From Micromonospora sp. NBC_00421 (GTDB lineage: Bacteria; Actinomycetota; Actinomycetes; Mycobacteriales; Micromonosporaceae): 64,000 nt of DNA. This document shows, piece after piece, positions 1-10,887 of this stretch. The position numbers and the translations under genes are program-made. The notes beneath the pieces were generated by a model. It had not been told where the DNA came from. It searched no databases and was given only the letters and a program-made list of their open reading frames with translations. Positions within the stretch are counted from its first letter, which is position 1, and every line of letters begins with the position of its first letter. The stretch spans positions 6,685,001 to 6,749,000 of the forward strand of contig NZ_CP107929.1 of the NCBI RefSeq assembly GCF_036017915.1. The letters run 5' to 3'.

Positions 1-25
1 TGGCACTCTCCTTGACGGAGTGCTA
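1..25. promoter_or_regulatory. CIRCE element 1 (HrcA operator)
   Basis: The arms TGGCACTC (1-8) and GAGTGCTA (18-25) are separated by 9 nt. This matches the CIRCE architecture TTAGCACTC-N9-GAGTGCTAA bound by the heat-shock repressor HrcA. The left end is cut by the window start. The element overlaps the -35 box of the groES promoter, so bound HrcA would block RNA polymerase. Confidence 0.85.
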
Positions 26-40
26 GCCGAGGAATAACCT
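12..40 (+). promoter_or_regulatory. groESL promoter (housekeeping sigma type)
   Basis: A -35 hexamer TTGACG (12-17) and a -10 hexamer TAACCT (35-40) are separated by exactly 17 nt. The -35 lies inside the first CIRCE and the start region runs into the second, which fits repression by HrcA at normal temperature. The predicted start near 47 leaves a leader of roughly 165 nt before groES. Confidence 0.75.
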
Positions 41-44
41 GCGA

Positions 45-71
45 TTAGCACTCTCACCCTGAGGGTGCCAG
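45..71. promoter_or_regulatory. CIRCE element 2 (imperfect)
   Basis: The left arm TTAGCACTC (45-53) is a perfect CIRCE half-site. After a 9-nt spacer the right arm GGGTGCCAG (63-71) matches GAGTGCTAA at 6 of 9 positions. Together with the first copy it brackets the promoter of the groES operon. Confidence 0.75.
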
Positions 72-213
72 CGTCCCGGGCCATCCGGTCCGGGTGCTGA
101 ACGCCAGGCGGACCGGCACCCGCGACGACGGCCCCGCCCGGTGGCATGTGGCAATTGACGCTGGTCGGACTCTCGGCCGGCAACGAAACCAAGTACCCCA
201 GGAGGGTATGCCC

Positions 214-522
214 GTGACTACCGCGACCAAGGTTGCGATCAAGCCGCTCGAGGACCGCATCGTGGTCCAGGCGAACGAGGCTGAGACCACCACGGCGTCG
301 GGCATCGTGATCCCCGACACCGCCAAGGAGAAGCCGCAGGAGGGCACCGTCCTCGCCGTCGGCCCGGGCCGGATCGACGACAAGGGCAACCGCGTGCCGC
401 TCGACGTCAAGGTCGGCGACACCGTCCTCTACTCGAAGTACGGCGGCACCGAGATCAAGTACGCCGGCGAGGAGTACCTGGTGCTCTCCGCCCGCGACGT
501 TCTCGCGGTCATCGAGAAGTAA
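214..522 (+). CDS. groES: Co-chaperonin GroES (Hsp10)
   Basis: A 102-residue ring-forming lid that caps the GroEL chamber in the cytoplasm during ATP-driven folding. The start region ([12 protein letters not shown]), the mobile-loop segment ([12 protein letters not shown]) and the C-terminal part ([15 protein letters not shown]) are typical of actinobacterial GroES. The GTG at 214 is preferred because AGGAGG (200-205) sits 8 nt upstream; the ATG at 208 would have a spacing of only 2 nt, although databases may use it (adds Met-Pro). It is first in a two-gene operon with groEL1, 72 nt downstream, and is under CIRCE/HrcA control. Confidence 0.97.
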   Translation: MTTATKVAIKPLEDRIVVQANEAETTTASGIVIPDTAKEKPQEGTVLAVGPGRIDDKGNRVPLDVKVGDTVLYSKYGGTEIKYAGEEYLVLSARDVLAVIEK

Positions 523-2241
<1,719 letters not shown>

Positions 2242-2258
2242 CCCGGTAGCACGCCTGT

Positions 2259-2295
2259 TCAGGGCGCATCGTCGTACGTCGGCGGTGCGCCCTGA
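2259..2295 (+). terminator. Hairpin terminator after groEL
   Basis: A perfect 10-bp stem TCAGGGCGCA / TGCGCCCTGA starts 18 nt after the groEL stop, with a 17-nt loop. There is no U-tract, which is common for actinobacterial terminators. Confidence 0.6.
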
Positions 2296-2370
2296 CGCGT
2301 CCGGGGGCAGCTGCTTACGGAACGGTGACGTGGTTGGCGGCCGGGGTGGTCGATCGACGACACTGGCCTG

Positions 2371-4068
2371 ATGAGCACCACCTCCCGTGGCTTCGCCGCG
2401 CTGGCCGGGGTCACCGCCGCCGTGGTGGCCATCGGTGTCGCCGAGCCGGTCGCCGTCCTCACCGGCCCGCGTTCCGCCCCGCTGATCGCGGTCGGCGGGG
2501 TCGTGGTCGACGTGGTCCCCGAGCCGCTCAAGCAGTTCGCCATCGACGTCTTCGGCACGTACGACAAGATCGCCTTGCTGGTCGGGACGGCGGTGCTGCT
2601 GGCGGCGTTCGCCGCCGGGATCGGCGTGCTGGCCGCGCGCCGGCTCTCCGTCGGCCTGCTGGGCATCGCGGCGTTCGCCGGCCTCGGTGCCGCCGCCGCG
2701 CTCACCCGGGCCGGCGCGGATGTCGCCGACGCCCTACCCGCGCTGGTCGGCGGGGGACTGGGCGGGCTGGTGCTCTGGGCGTTCGTGGCCGGCCCGCTGC
2801 AGCTCGACCCCTGGCCCTGGCGGCCACCCACTCCGCTGCCCACCGCCTTCCCGGCCGCCCGCCCCGAGCCGGCCCCGACGGACGAGCCGGCCCCGACGGA
2901 CGAGCCGGCCCCGACGGACGAGCCGTTTCCGGCGCGCGAGCCGACTCCGGTCCCCGAGCCGTCCCGGGCGGCCGGGCGGGAGCTCGGGGAGCCGAGTGAC
3001 CCCGAGTCCCGGCGGCGGTTCCTGCGCGGGGCCGGCCTGCTCGCCGGCACGGCGACAGTGGTGGGGCTGGGCGGGCACTGGCTCGCCGGTCGACGGGGGG
3101 TCTCGGCGGCTCGGGAGGCCGTCGCGTTGCCCACCCCGTCGGCGGTGGCGCCGGCGGTGCCGCCCGGCGCGGATCTCTCGCTGGCCCAGCTCGCCCCCTA
3201 CACCACCCCGAACGGCGGCTTCTACCGGATCGACACCGCGCTGGTGGTGCCGCAGGTCGATCCGCGGACGTGGCGGCTGCGCATCCACGGCCGGGTCCGC
3301 AACCCGATCGAGTTGACCTTCGCCGAGCTGCTCGCCCGCCCGATGGTCGAGCGGTACGTCACCCTGGCCTGTGTCTCCAACGAGGTGGGCGGGGACCTGA
3401 TCGGCAACGCCCGCTGGCTGGGCGTACCCATCAAGGAGCTGCTCGACGAGGCGGAGCCGGAGGAGGGGGCCGACCAGGTGGTCGGCCGCTCTGTCGACGG
3501 CTGGACCTGCGGCACCCCCACGGCGGTGCTGCGCGACGGCCGGGACGCCCTGCTGGCGGTGGGGATGAACGGCGAGCCGCTGCCGGTCGAGCACGGTTTC
3601 CCGGTGCGGATGGTGGTGCCCGGCCTCTACGGGTACGTGTCGGCCTGCAAGTGGGTCACCGAGCTGGAGCTGACCAGCTTCGCCGACTTCGACGCGTACT
3701 GGGTGCCGCGCGGCTGGTCGGCGCAGGGGCCGGTGAAGACGCAGTCGAGGATCGACACTCCGCGCCCGCGCAACCGGCTGACCGCCGGTGAGGTGGTGGT
3801 GGCCGGGGTGGCCTGGGCGCAGCACCGGGGGATCAGCCGGGTCGAGGTACGGGTGGACGGTGGCGGGTGGCAGGAGGCGACCCTCGCCCCGGCGGTGTCG
3901 GTGGACACCTGGGTGCAGTGGTCCTGGCGCTGGTCGGCGACCCCGGGTGAGCACACCCTCCAGGTGCGGGCCACCGACCGCGACGGCGAGACCCAGACCG
4001 CGCTGGCCGCGCCGGTGGCTCCCGACGGCGCGACCGGTTGGCACCGCGTGAAGGTCACCGTCCGCTGA
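2371..4068 (+). CDS. Membrane-anchored molybdopterin-dependent oxidoreductase (sulfite oxidase family)
   Basis: 565 residues. The N-terminal 145 residues contain about four hydrophobic membrane segments (roughly 8-31, 66-89, 93-112, 122-142). A Pro/Glu/Thr linker of about 60 residues includes three exact 18-bp repeats (2866-2919) encoding EPAPTD. At about residue 214 a twin-arginine-like segment, RRRFLRGAGLLAG, leads into another hydrophobic stretch. The C-terminal half is a SUOX-type molybdopterin domain with the probable Mo-ligating Cys334 in TLACVSNEVGG, followed by a Mo-co dimerisation (Ig-like) domain ending in HRVKVTVR. The catalytic domain is probably outside the membrane. The substrate is unknown; nitrate/sulfite-type or sulfoxide chemistry are family possibilities. 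Monocistronic by spacing. Confidence 0.85.
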   Translation: MSTTSRGFAALAGVTAAVVAIGVAEPVAVLTGPRSAPLIAVGGVVVDVVPEPLKQFAIDVFGTYDKIALLVGTAVLLAAFAAGIGVLAARRLSVGLLGIAAFAGLGAAAALTRAGADVADALPALVGGGLGGLVLWAFVAGPLQLDPWPWRPPTPLPTAFPAARPEPAPTDEPAPTDEPAPTDEPFPAREPTPVPEPSRAAGRELGEPSDPESRRRFLRGAGLLAGTATVVGLGGHWLAGRRGVSAAREAVALPTPSAVAPAVPPGADLSLAQLAPYTTPNGGFYRIDTALVVPQVDPRTWRLRIHGRVRNPIELTFAELLARPMVERYVTLACVSNEVGGDLIGNARWLGVPIKELLDEAEPEEGADQVVGRSVDGWTCGTPTAVLRDGRDALLAVGMNGEPLPVEHGFPVRMVVPGLYGYVSACKWVTELELTSFADFDAYWVPRGWSAQGPVKTQSRIDTPRPRNRLTAGEVVVAGVAWAQHRGISRVEVRVDGGGWQEATLAPAVSVDTWVQWSWRWSATPGEHTLQVRATDRDGETQTALAAPVAPDGATGWHRVKVTVR

Positions 4069-4150
4069 TTCTCCAGCACCCGTCTGTCATCAGGCATGAT
4101 CGATATGTTGATTACCGGAAATTCCACTGCGGTATCGAGGGTTGAGGCTG

Positions 4151-4164
4151 TGGGAGCGCTCCCG
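4151..4164. promoter_or_regulatory. CebR/CelR-type LacI-family operator
   Basis: TGGGAGCGCTCCCG matches 13 of 14 positions of the palindrome TGGGAGCGCTCCCA, which is bound by CelR in Thermobifida and CebR in Streptomyces, the cello-oligosaccharide-responsive repressors. It lies 85 nt before the GH62 start and is a plausible repressor site for that gene. A second inverted repeat, TGTTA-N9-TAACA, follows at 4183-4201. Confidence 0.75.
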
Positions 4165-4249
4165 TAACATACCTGACGCGACTGTTAACGTTCACCTAAC
4201 AACGACCACCACCAATGTGCAGGTCGCCATCCCGTCAGGAGGGTGTTTT

Positions 4250-5692
4250 ATGTCCAGATCCAGATCGGCCAATGTCGGCCTGGTCTCGGCCGGTGTCGCG
4301 TTGCTGGCGTCGGCGTCGATCGTCACCGCGTTGCCGGCGGGTGCCGCGGCGGCGGGTTGCTCGGTGAACTACGCCGTGTCCTCGGAGTGGGGTGGCGGTT
4401 TCGGCGCCAACGTCGCGATCACCAACCTGGGCGACGCGGTGAGCAGCTGGACGCTCACCTGGTCCTTCGGCTCCGGGCAGTCGGTGACCCAGGCGTGGAA
4501 CGCCACCGTGACGCAGAGCGGGTCGGCGGTGACCGCCAAGAACGTGAGCTACAACGGCGCGATCCCGACCAACGGCTCGGTGTCGTTCGGCTTCAACGGG
4601 GCCTGGACGTCGAGCAACCCGGTCCCGACGAGCTTCGCCCTCAACGGGGTGGCCTGCAACGGCGGCACGACGCCGACCAACCCGCCCACCACCCCGCCCA
4701 CCACCCCGCCGACGACCGCGCCTCCCACCACCCCGCCGCCGACGACGCCTCCGCCGACCACCCCGCCGCCGGGTAACTGTTCCCTGCCGTCGACGTACCG
4801 CTGGTCGTCGACCGGCCCGCTGGCGCAGCCGAAGTCCGGCTGGGCGTCACTCAAGGACTTCACCATCGCCCCCTACCAGGGCAAGCAGTTGGTGTACGCC
4901 ACCACCCACAGCAGCAGCGCCACCGGCGGCTGGGGTTCGATGAACTTCGGCCTGGTCGACAACCTCAACCAGCTCGGCTCGGCCCCCCAGAACACCATGA
5001 GCCAGAGCACCGTCGCGCCGTCGCTGTTCTACTTCGCGCCGAAGAACATCTGGGTTCTCGCCCACCAGTGGGGCGGGACGTCGTTCTCGTACCGCACGTC
5101 GACCAACCCGGCCAACGCCAACGGCTGGTCGGCCGCGCAGACCCTGTCGACCGCGAAGATCACCGACTCCGGCACCGGCGTGATCGACCAGACGATCATC
5201 GGCGACGACCAGAACATGTACCTGTTCTTCGCCGGCGACAACGGCAGGATCTACCGCCAGATCATGCCGATCGGGAACTTCCCGGGCAGCTTCGGCTCCA
5301 ACTACACGACGATCATGAGCGACACCTCGGAGAACATCTTCGAGGCGCCGCAGGTCTACAAGGTGCAGGGCCGCAACCAGTACCTGATGATCATCGAGGC
5401 CAGGACGAGCTCCTGGGAACGCTACTTCCGCTCGTTCACGGCGACCAGCCTGAGCGGCACCTGGACGCCGAACGCGACGACCTACAACAACCCGTTCGCG
5501 GGCAAGGCCAACAGCGGTGCCACCTGGACCAACGACATCAGCCACGGCGAGCTGCTGCGCACCAGCGCGGATCAGACGAACACGATCGACCCGTGCAACC
5601 TGCAGCTGCTGTACCAGGGCCGCGCCACGAACTCGGGCGGTGACTACGGCCTCCTGCCGTACCGGCCGGGTCTGCTGACCCTGCAGCGCTGA
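4250..5692 (+). CDS. Secreted CBM2 - GH62 alpha-L-arabinofuranosidase
   Basis: 480 residues, exported. The Sec signal peptide (about 1-35) ends near AGAAAAG. A family 2 cellulose/xylan-binding module (about 36-138) carries the conserved Trp residues and is bracketed by Cys residues. A Thr/Pro linker (about 140-178) follows. The rest is a GH62 catalytic domain, with the expected acidic catalytic segments [16 protein letters not shown] and [14 protein letters not shown]62 enzymes release arabinose side chains from arabinoxylan. The start ATG at 4250 follows AGGAGGG (4237-4243). Regulation is probably by a CebR/CelR-like repressor through the upstream operator. No other glycoside hydrolase gene is adjacent. 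Confidence 0.93.
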   Translation: MSRSRSANVGLVSAGVALLASASIVTALPAGAAAAGCSVNYAVSSEWGGGFGANVAITNLGDAVSSWTLTWSFGSGQSVTQAWNATVTQSGSAVTAKNVSYNGAIPTNGSVSFGFNGAWTSSNPVPTSFALNGVACNGGTTPTNPPTTPPTTPPTTAPPTTPPPTTPPPTTPPPGNCSLPSTYRWSSTGPLAQPKSGWASLKDFTIAPYQGKQLVYATTHSSSATGGWGSMNFGLVDNLNQLGSAPQNTMSQSTVAPSLFYFAPKNIWVLAHQWGGTSFSYRTSTNPANANGWSAAQTLSTAKITDSGTGVIDQTIIGDDQNMYLFFAGDNGRIYRQIMPIGNFPGSFGSNYTTIMSDTSENIFEAPQVYKVQGRNQYLMIIEARTSSWERYFRSFTATSLSGTWTPNATTYNNPFAGKANSGATWTNDISHGELLRTSADQTNTIDPCNLQLLYQGRATNSGGDYGLLPYRPGLLTLQR

Positions 5693-5881
5693 CGGCGTGA
5701 CGCAGGTGGGACCCCGCTGTTCCTGACTCCCGCGACCGGCGGCGTACGCCGCACCGGGTGAGCCGTAGGGCGGCTCGGGAGCGGGATCGGGTGGAATGAG
5801 GGGCGGGTCCGGTGATGCCGGGCCCGCCCCGCTCTTCGTGCGTGTCGGCCGGCCCGGCGTCGGGGCCGGGGGCCGGGGAAA

Positions 5882-5922
5882 CGACGAGGCCGCGCTCCGG
5901 AGATCGGAGTGCGGCCTCGTCG
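5882..5922 (-). terminator. Hairpin terminator after whiD
   Basis: An 18-bp stem (5882-5899 with 5905-5922, one G-U-type mismatch) and 5-nt loop lie 16 nt beyond the whiD stop. It could also stop transcription coming from the GH62 gene on the other strand. Confidence 0.7.
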
Positions 5923-5938
5923 AGGTGTGGTGGGTCGG

Positions 5939-6322
5939 TCAGGCGATCTTGCGCTGGGCCGGTACGGCGGTCTTGTGCGAAGCGCCGAGCCGGGCCTCCA
6001 TGCGGGCGATGTCCACCCGGGTCTGCCGGCGGTCGGCCAGGTCCTCCCAGCCGAGGGCGAGCAGGCGGAGCCGTTCCGACTCACTGAGGCCGCCCCAGAC
6101 GCCGTACGGCTCGCGGACCGCGAGGGCGTGGGCGGCGCACTCGGCCCGCACCGGGCAGGCCTGGCACACGGACTTGGCGCCGGACTCCCGACGCAACCGC
6201 GACGAGCCGCGCTCGCCGTCCGGGTGGAAGAACTGGGCGCTGTCCCGGCCCCGGCAGGCGCCGAGACGCTGCCAGTCCCACAGGTCGACGATGGGTCCGG
6301 GCAGTCTACGTACGTTCGACAT
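5939..6322 (-). CDS. whiD: WhiB-family iron-sulfur regulator, WhiD/WhiB3 type
   Basis: A 127-residue Wbl transcription factor. Four cysteines (C23, C53, C56, C62; pattern C-x29-C-x2-C-x5-C) would hold a 4Fe-4S cluster. They are followed by the Wbl turn GVWGGLSESER (from G74) that contacts the sigma factor. WDWQ, FFHPDGERG and REPYGVWGG resemble the WhiD/WhiB3 branch, which acts in sporulation and redox-linked control. The ATG at 6322 is chosen because GGAGGAG (6337-6331) is 8 nt away; the GTG at 6328 has a 2-nt spacing. It is divergent from bldM, the same pairing as whiD-bldM in Streptomyces. Confidence 0.92.
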   Translation of the reverse strand: MSNVRRLPGPIVDLWDWQRLGACRGRDSAQFFHPDGERGSSRLRRESGAKSVCQACPVRAECAAHALAVREPYGVWGGLSESERLRLLALGWEDLADRRQTRVDIARMEARLGASHKTAVPAQRKIA

Positions 6323-6579
6323 CAGCACCCCTCCTCCCGCGCGGCACCGCGGAGATCCTCGTTGAACCGGCGTCCGGGCTGTGGTCCGCGCTGGCGTACC
6401 CCGTTTCCGGCGTGCAGCTTCGGTACCCGAACCCCCGTGGCCTCACACGTGCTGAGATCGAAAAAGCCCGACAGCATGCGGCATATGACCCAAATGCCGG
6501 AAAAGTTCGAAGGATTGCCCGGAACCTCCTCCCCGGTGGACCCCGTCATGGTCTGCTCGTGTCCGGAGAGGAGACCACC

Positions 6580-7404
6580 GTGCGTACCGTTCTCGTATGT
6601 GTTCGGACACCGCTCGCCGCACAGCAGTTGACCAATGCGGCGGCGCGACTCGGCCTGGCTGCGGTCGTCCGGACCGCCGTCTCCGATCCCGAGGTGATGC
6701 TGCGGCTCGCCGAGCGCCCGGTCGACGTGGTGCTCGCCGACACGGCGCTCACCCGGCCGGACAGCGCCGGCTTCGTCCGCCGGGTGCTGGCCCGCGCGCC
6801 GCAGGCCGCGGTGCTGCTGCTCGGCACCGAGGAGTCGGAGGCGGCGGCGGCCACCATCAGCGCCGGGGCGCGGGGCCTGATCCAGGGCGCCGACCACGAC
6901 CTGACCAGCGCGGTGGCCAAGGCCCTGCTGCTGCTCTCCGCGCCCGGACGCCCCGCCCGGCACCGGGTCGCCGACCCTGCCCGGGACACCGCCGCGGTCG
7001 GTGCGCCACCCCGATCCACCACCGGTCGTACGCCGACAGCGGGCTGGTCACAGGCGGCGGCCGAGGGGACGCCCGGAGCGCCGTCGGTGGTGCCCGTGCA
7101 GCGCGGTGACGACGAGGTCGACGGGGAATCGGAGGCCACGGCGACCGGGACGGCCCCGGCCGGCGCGTCGCCGCGACCGGCTCCCGGCGCGCGCAGCGGT
7201 CGGACCTCCGTCGGACTGACCGAACGCGAACTCCAGGTGCTGCTCGGGATGGCCGAGGGCAAGAGTAATGCGGAGATCGGCCGGGAACTCTTCGTTTCGG
7301 AGGACACCGTCAAGACCCACGCTCGGCGGCTGTTCCGCAAGCTCGGTGCCCGGGACCGGGCGCACGCGGTGGCCGCCGGCTTCCGCGCCGGCCTGGTCAG
7401 CTGA
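6580..7404 (+). CDS. bldM: BldM-like orphan response regulator with atypical receiver
   Basis: 274 residues. A receiver-like domain (about 1-118) keeps an aspartate at the usual acceptor site (D54, VLADTAL). It lacks the acidic pair (CVRT instead of DD), the conserved Thr/Ser, and the Lys (GLIQGAD). A disordered Pro/Gly/Ala linker (about 120-205) follows. The C-terminal LuxR-type HTH (SNAEIGRELFVSEDTVKTH) is nearly identical to BldM of Streptomyces, a phosphorylation-independent regulator that works as a homodimer or with WhiI. The GTG at 6580 follows GAGAGGAG with good spacing. Divergent from whiD. The long linker is unusual against the shorter Streptomyces protein. Confidence 0.88.
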   Translation: MRTVLVCVRTPLAAQQLTNAAARLGLAAVVRTAVSDPEVMLRLAERPVDVVLADTALTRPDSAGFVRRVLARAPQAAVLLLGTEESEAAAATISAGARGLIQGADHDLTSAVAKALLLLSAPGRPARHRVADPARDTAAVGAPPRSTTGRTPTAGWSQAAAEGTPGAPSVVPVQRGDDEVDGESEATATGTAPAGASPRPAPGARSGRTSVGLTERELQVLLGMAEGKSNAEIGRELFVSEDTVKTHARRLFRKLGARDRAHAVAAGFRAGLVS

Positions 7405-7407
7405 GCG

Positions 7408-7818
7408 TCAGTCGTCCGGGTCGGCGTCGTCCCCGGAGGACTCGGTGAGCGTGTCGTGCACCCCGTCGGCGTAGCCACGGGCATAGTCCCAGGTGACGTA
7501 GTGGTCGGGGTCGGGGTCGTAGGCCGGCTCGTGCACCCGGGGGCGACCGGAGCTGAGCAGGTGACGCAGGTTGCCCCGGAGCAGGTCCCAGTCGAAGTAG
7601 TGCGGCTCGCGGCAGTCCTCGCACTCGATGACCAGCCCGCGGACCCCGATCGGGGCCAGCAGGGCCTGGTAGATCTCCAGGTCGGCCAGGTCTTCCAGCA
7701 CGTCCTGCCGCTCGACCTCGGTCAGCGGGTCGAGCGGGGCGTCGTCGACCGGGTCGTCCAGCCCCGCAGCCGGATCGGCCGGGTCGCCGTTGAACGGGTC
7801 GATGGGCTCGTCGTGCAC
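7408..7818 (-). CDS. DUF5319 family protein
   Basis: 136 residues, acidic, of unknown function. Conserved features are the N-terminal HDEPIDPFNGDP, a central EVERQDVLEDLADLE helix, a paired cysteine motif CEDC followed by REPHYFDWDLL, and RPRVHEPAYDPDPD. A gene of this family sits between bldM and guaB in many actinobacteria. It converges on bldM with only 3 nt between stop codons and is divergent from guaB. The GTG at 7818 is chosen by family alignment; the SD (GAGGGG) is unusually close, and an upstream ATG at 7875 remains possible. The CxxC pair could bind metal, but that is a guess. Confidence 0.85.
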   Translation of the reverse strand: MHDEPIDPFNGDPADPAAGLDDPVDDAPLDPLTEVERQDVLEDLADLEIYQALLAPIGVRGLVIECEDCREPHYFDWDLLRGNLRHLLSSGRPRVHEPAYDPDPDHYVTWDYARGYADGVHDTLTESSGDDADPDD

Positions 7819-7921
7819 CCCCTCACCGTAGACCCAACGCCCGCGCCACGCGTCCCCCGCCGGTCGCTGTGGCATCGCCGACCCCGGCCGGTCGCCCACG
7901 AGGGCCGCCCTGCTCAGTGGG

Positions 7922-7927
7922 TACGAT
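7922..7927 (+). promoter_or_regulatory. Possible guaB -10 box
   Basis: TACGAT fits the TAnnnT consensus and lies about 88 nt before guaB in the divergent spacer. No convincing -35 element is visible 17 nt upstream. Confidence 0.35.
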
Positions 7928-7984
7928 GAGACGACTCGCCGTCACCCCGGCGTGCGCCGGTCGCCGCGCGCGCCGCCTCGCTGA

Positions 7985-9577
<1,593 letters not shown>

Positions 9578-9608
9578 CCCACCACCCCCCAACCACCTGG
9601 AGTCCCTC

Positions 9609-10727
9609 ATGCGTGACGTGGTCGAGATCGGGCTGGGCAAGACCGCGCAGCGCGGTTACCACCTGGACGACATCGCCATCGTGCCCAGCCGGCGCACCAG
9701 GGACGTCGACGACGTCTCCACCGGCTGGCAGCTCGACGCCTACCATTTCGACATCCCCTGTGTCGGTCACCCCTCGGACGCCACCATGAGCCCCGCCTCG
9801 GCGGTGCGACTCGGCCAGCTCGGTGGTCTGGGAGTGCTCAACGTCGAAGGCCTCTGGACCCGGTACGAGAACCCGGCCAAGGTCCTGGAGGAGCTGGCCG
9901 ACCTGGGCGAGGACGCCCGCGCGACCAAGCGGCTCCAGGAGGTCTACGCCGAGCCGATCCGCCCCGACCTGATCGCCGAGCGGGTCCGCGAGCTGCGGGC
10001 GGGTGGCAGCACGGTGGCCGTCCGGGTCTCCCCGCAGCACACCCTGGCGCTGGCCCCGGTGATCCTGGACGCGGGCGTCGACATCCTGGTCATCCAGGGC
10101 ACCATCGTCTCGGCCGAGCACGTCTCGACCACCGACGAGCCGCTGAACCTCAAGGAGTTCATCGCCGACCTCGACCTCCCGGTGGTGGTCGGCGGTTGCA
10201 CCGACTACAAGACCGCGCTGCACCTGATGCGTACCGGTGCGGCCGGGGTGATCGTCGGCATCGGCGGCGACGACTGGTCGACCACCGAGTCGGTGCTCGG
10301 CATCAGGGTGCCGATGGCCACCGCGATCGCCGACGCCGCCGCGGCCCGCCGCGACTACCTCGACGAGACGGGCGGACGCTACGTCCACCTGATCGCCGAC
10401 GGTGACATGCAGACCTCCGGCGACATCGCCAAGGCGCTCGGCTGCGGCGCGGACGCGGTGATGCTCGGCGAGCCGCTGTCGCTCTGCGCGGAGGCCCCGG
10501 CCGGCGGCGCCTGGTGGCACTCGGCGGCCAGCCACCCGTCGCTGCCGCGTGGCGCGTTCGAGGTGGCGGGCGAACCGCTCGGCTCGATGGAGCGGCTGCT
10601 CTTCGGCCCGGCCGACGAGCCGGACGGCCAGCTCAACCTCTTCGGCGGGCTGCGTCGGGCGATGGCCAAGTGCGGCTACCGCGACCTGAAGGAGTTCCAG
10701 AAGGTCGGCCTGGTCCTCGACCGCTGA
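9609..10727 (+). CDS. guaB3: GuaB3-family IMPDH-related protein
   Basis: 372 residues of IMPDH/GMP reductase fold without CBS domains. It starts RDVVEIGLGKTAQRGYHLDDI, typical of GuaB3. The loop that carries the catalytic Cys in IMPDH and GMP reductase is replaced by GVIVGIGGDDWSTTESV, so the nucleophile is absent, while the phosphate-binding [21 protein letters not shown] part is kept. GuaB3 sits directly behind guaB2 in mycobacteria too. Its function there is unsettled; I recall a cyanobacterial GuaB3 reported with GMP reductase activity. Probably co-transcribed with guaB. Confidence 0.9.
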   Translation: MRDVVEIGLGKTAQRGYHLDDIAIVPSRRTRDVDDVSTGWQLDAYHFDIPCVGHPSDATMSPASAVRLGQLGGLGVLNVEGLWTRYENPAKVLEELADLGEDARATKRLQEVYAEPIRPDLIAERVRELRAGGSTVAVRVSPQHTLALAPVILDAGVDILVIQGTIVSAEHVSTTDEPLNLKEFIADLDLPVVVGGCTDYKTALHLMRTGAAGVIVGIGGDDWSTTESVLGIRVPMATAIADAAAARRDYLDETGGRYVHLIADGDMQTSGDIAKALGCGADAVMLGEPLSLCAEAPAGGAWWHSAASHPSLPRGAFEVAGEPLGSMERLLFGPADEPDGQLNLFGGLRRAMAKCGYRDLKEFQKVGLVLDR

Positions 10728-10732
10728 CCCGC

Positions 10733-10773
10733 CGCAGCGACCGGCCGGCTCCCGGGTCCGGCCGGTCGCTGCG
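10733..10773 (+). terminator. Strong hairpin terminator after guaB-guaB3
   Basis: A perfect 16-bp stem (10733-10748 with 10758-10773) and 9-nt loop begin 5 nt after the guaB3 stop. Confidence 0.8.
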
Positions 10774-10887
10774 TCCGTTACCCGCCGGGCCGTCCCGATC
10801 CGCCACCGGTCCGTCGTTCGGGGTATGTGCGGCCGGTGCTCTCGGTAGGCTGCGCGCACGGCGGGGCGGGTGAACGGGGGACACAGG

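Noticed and set aside
6360..6365. CGTTGA as a BldN-type -10 site for bldM
   Set aside because: The expected CGTAAC -35 is missing at the right distance and the site is more than 200 nt from the start codon.
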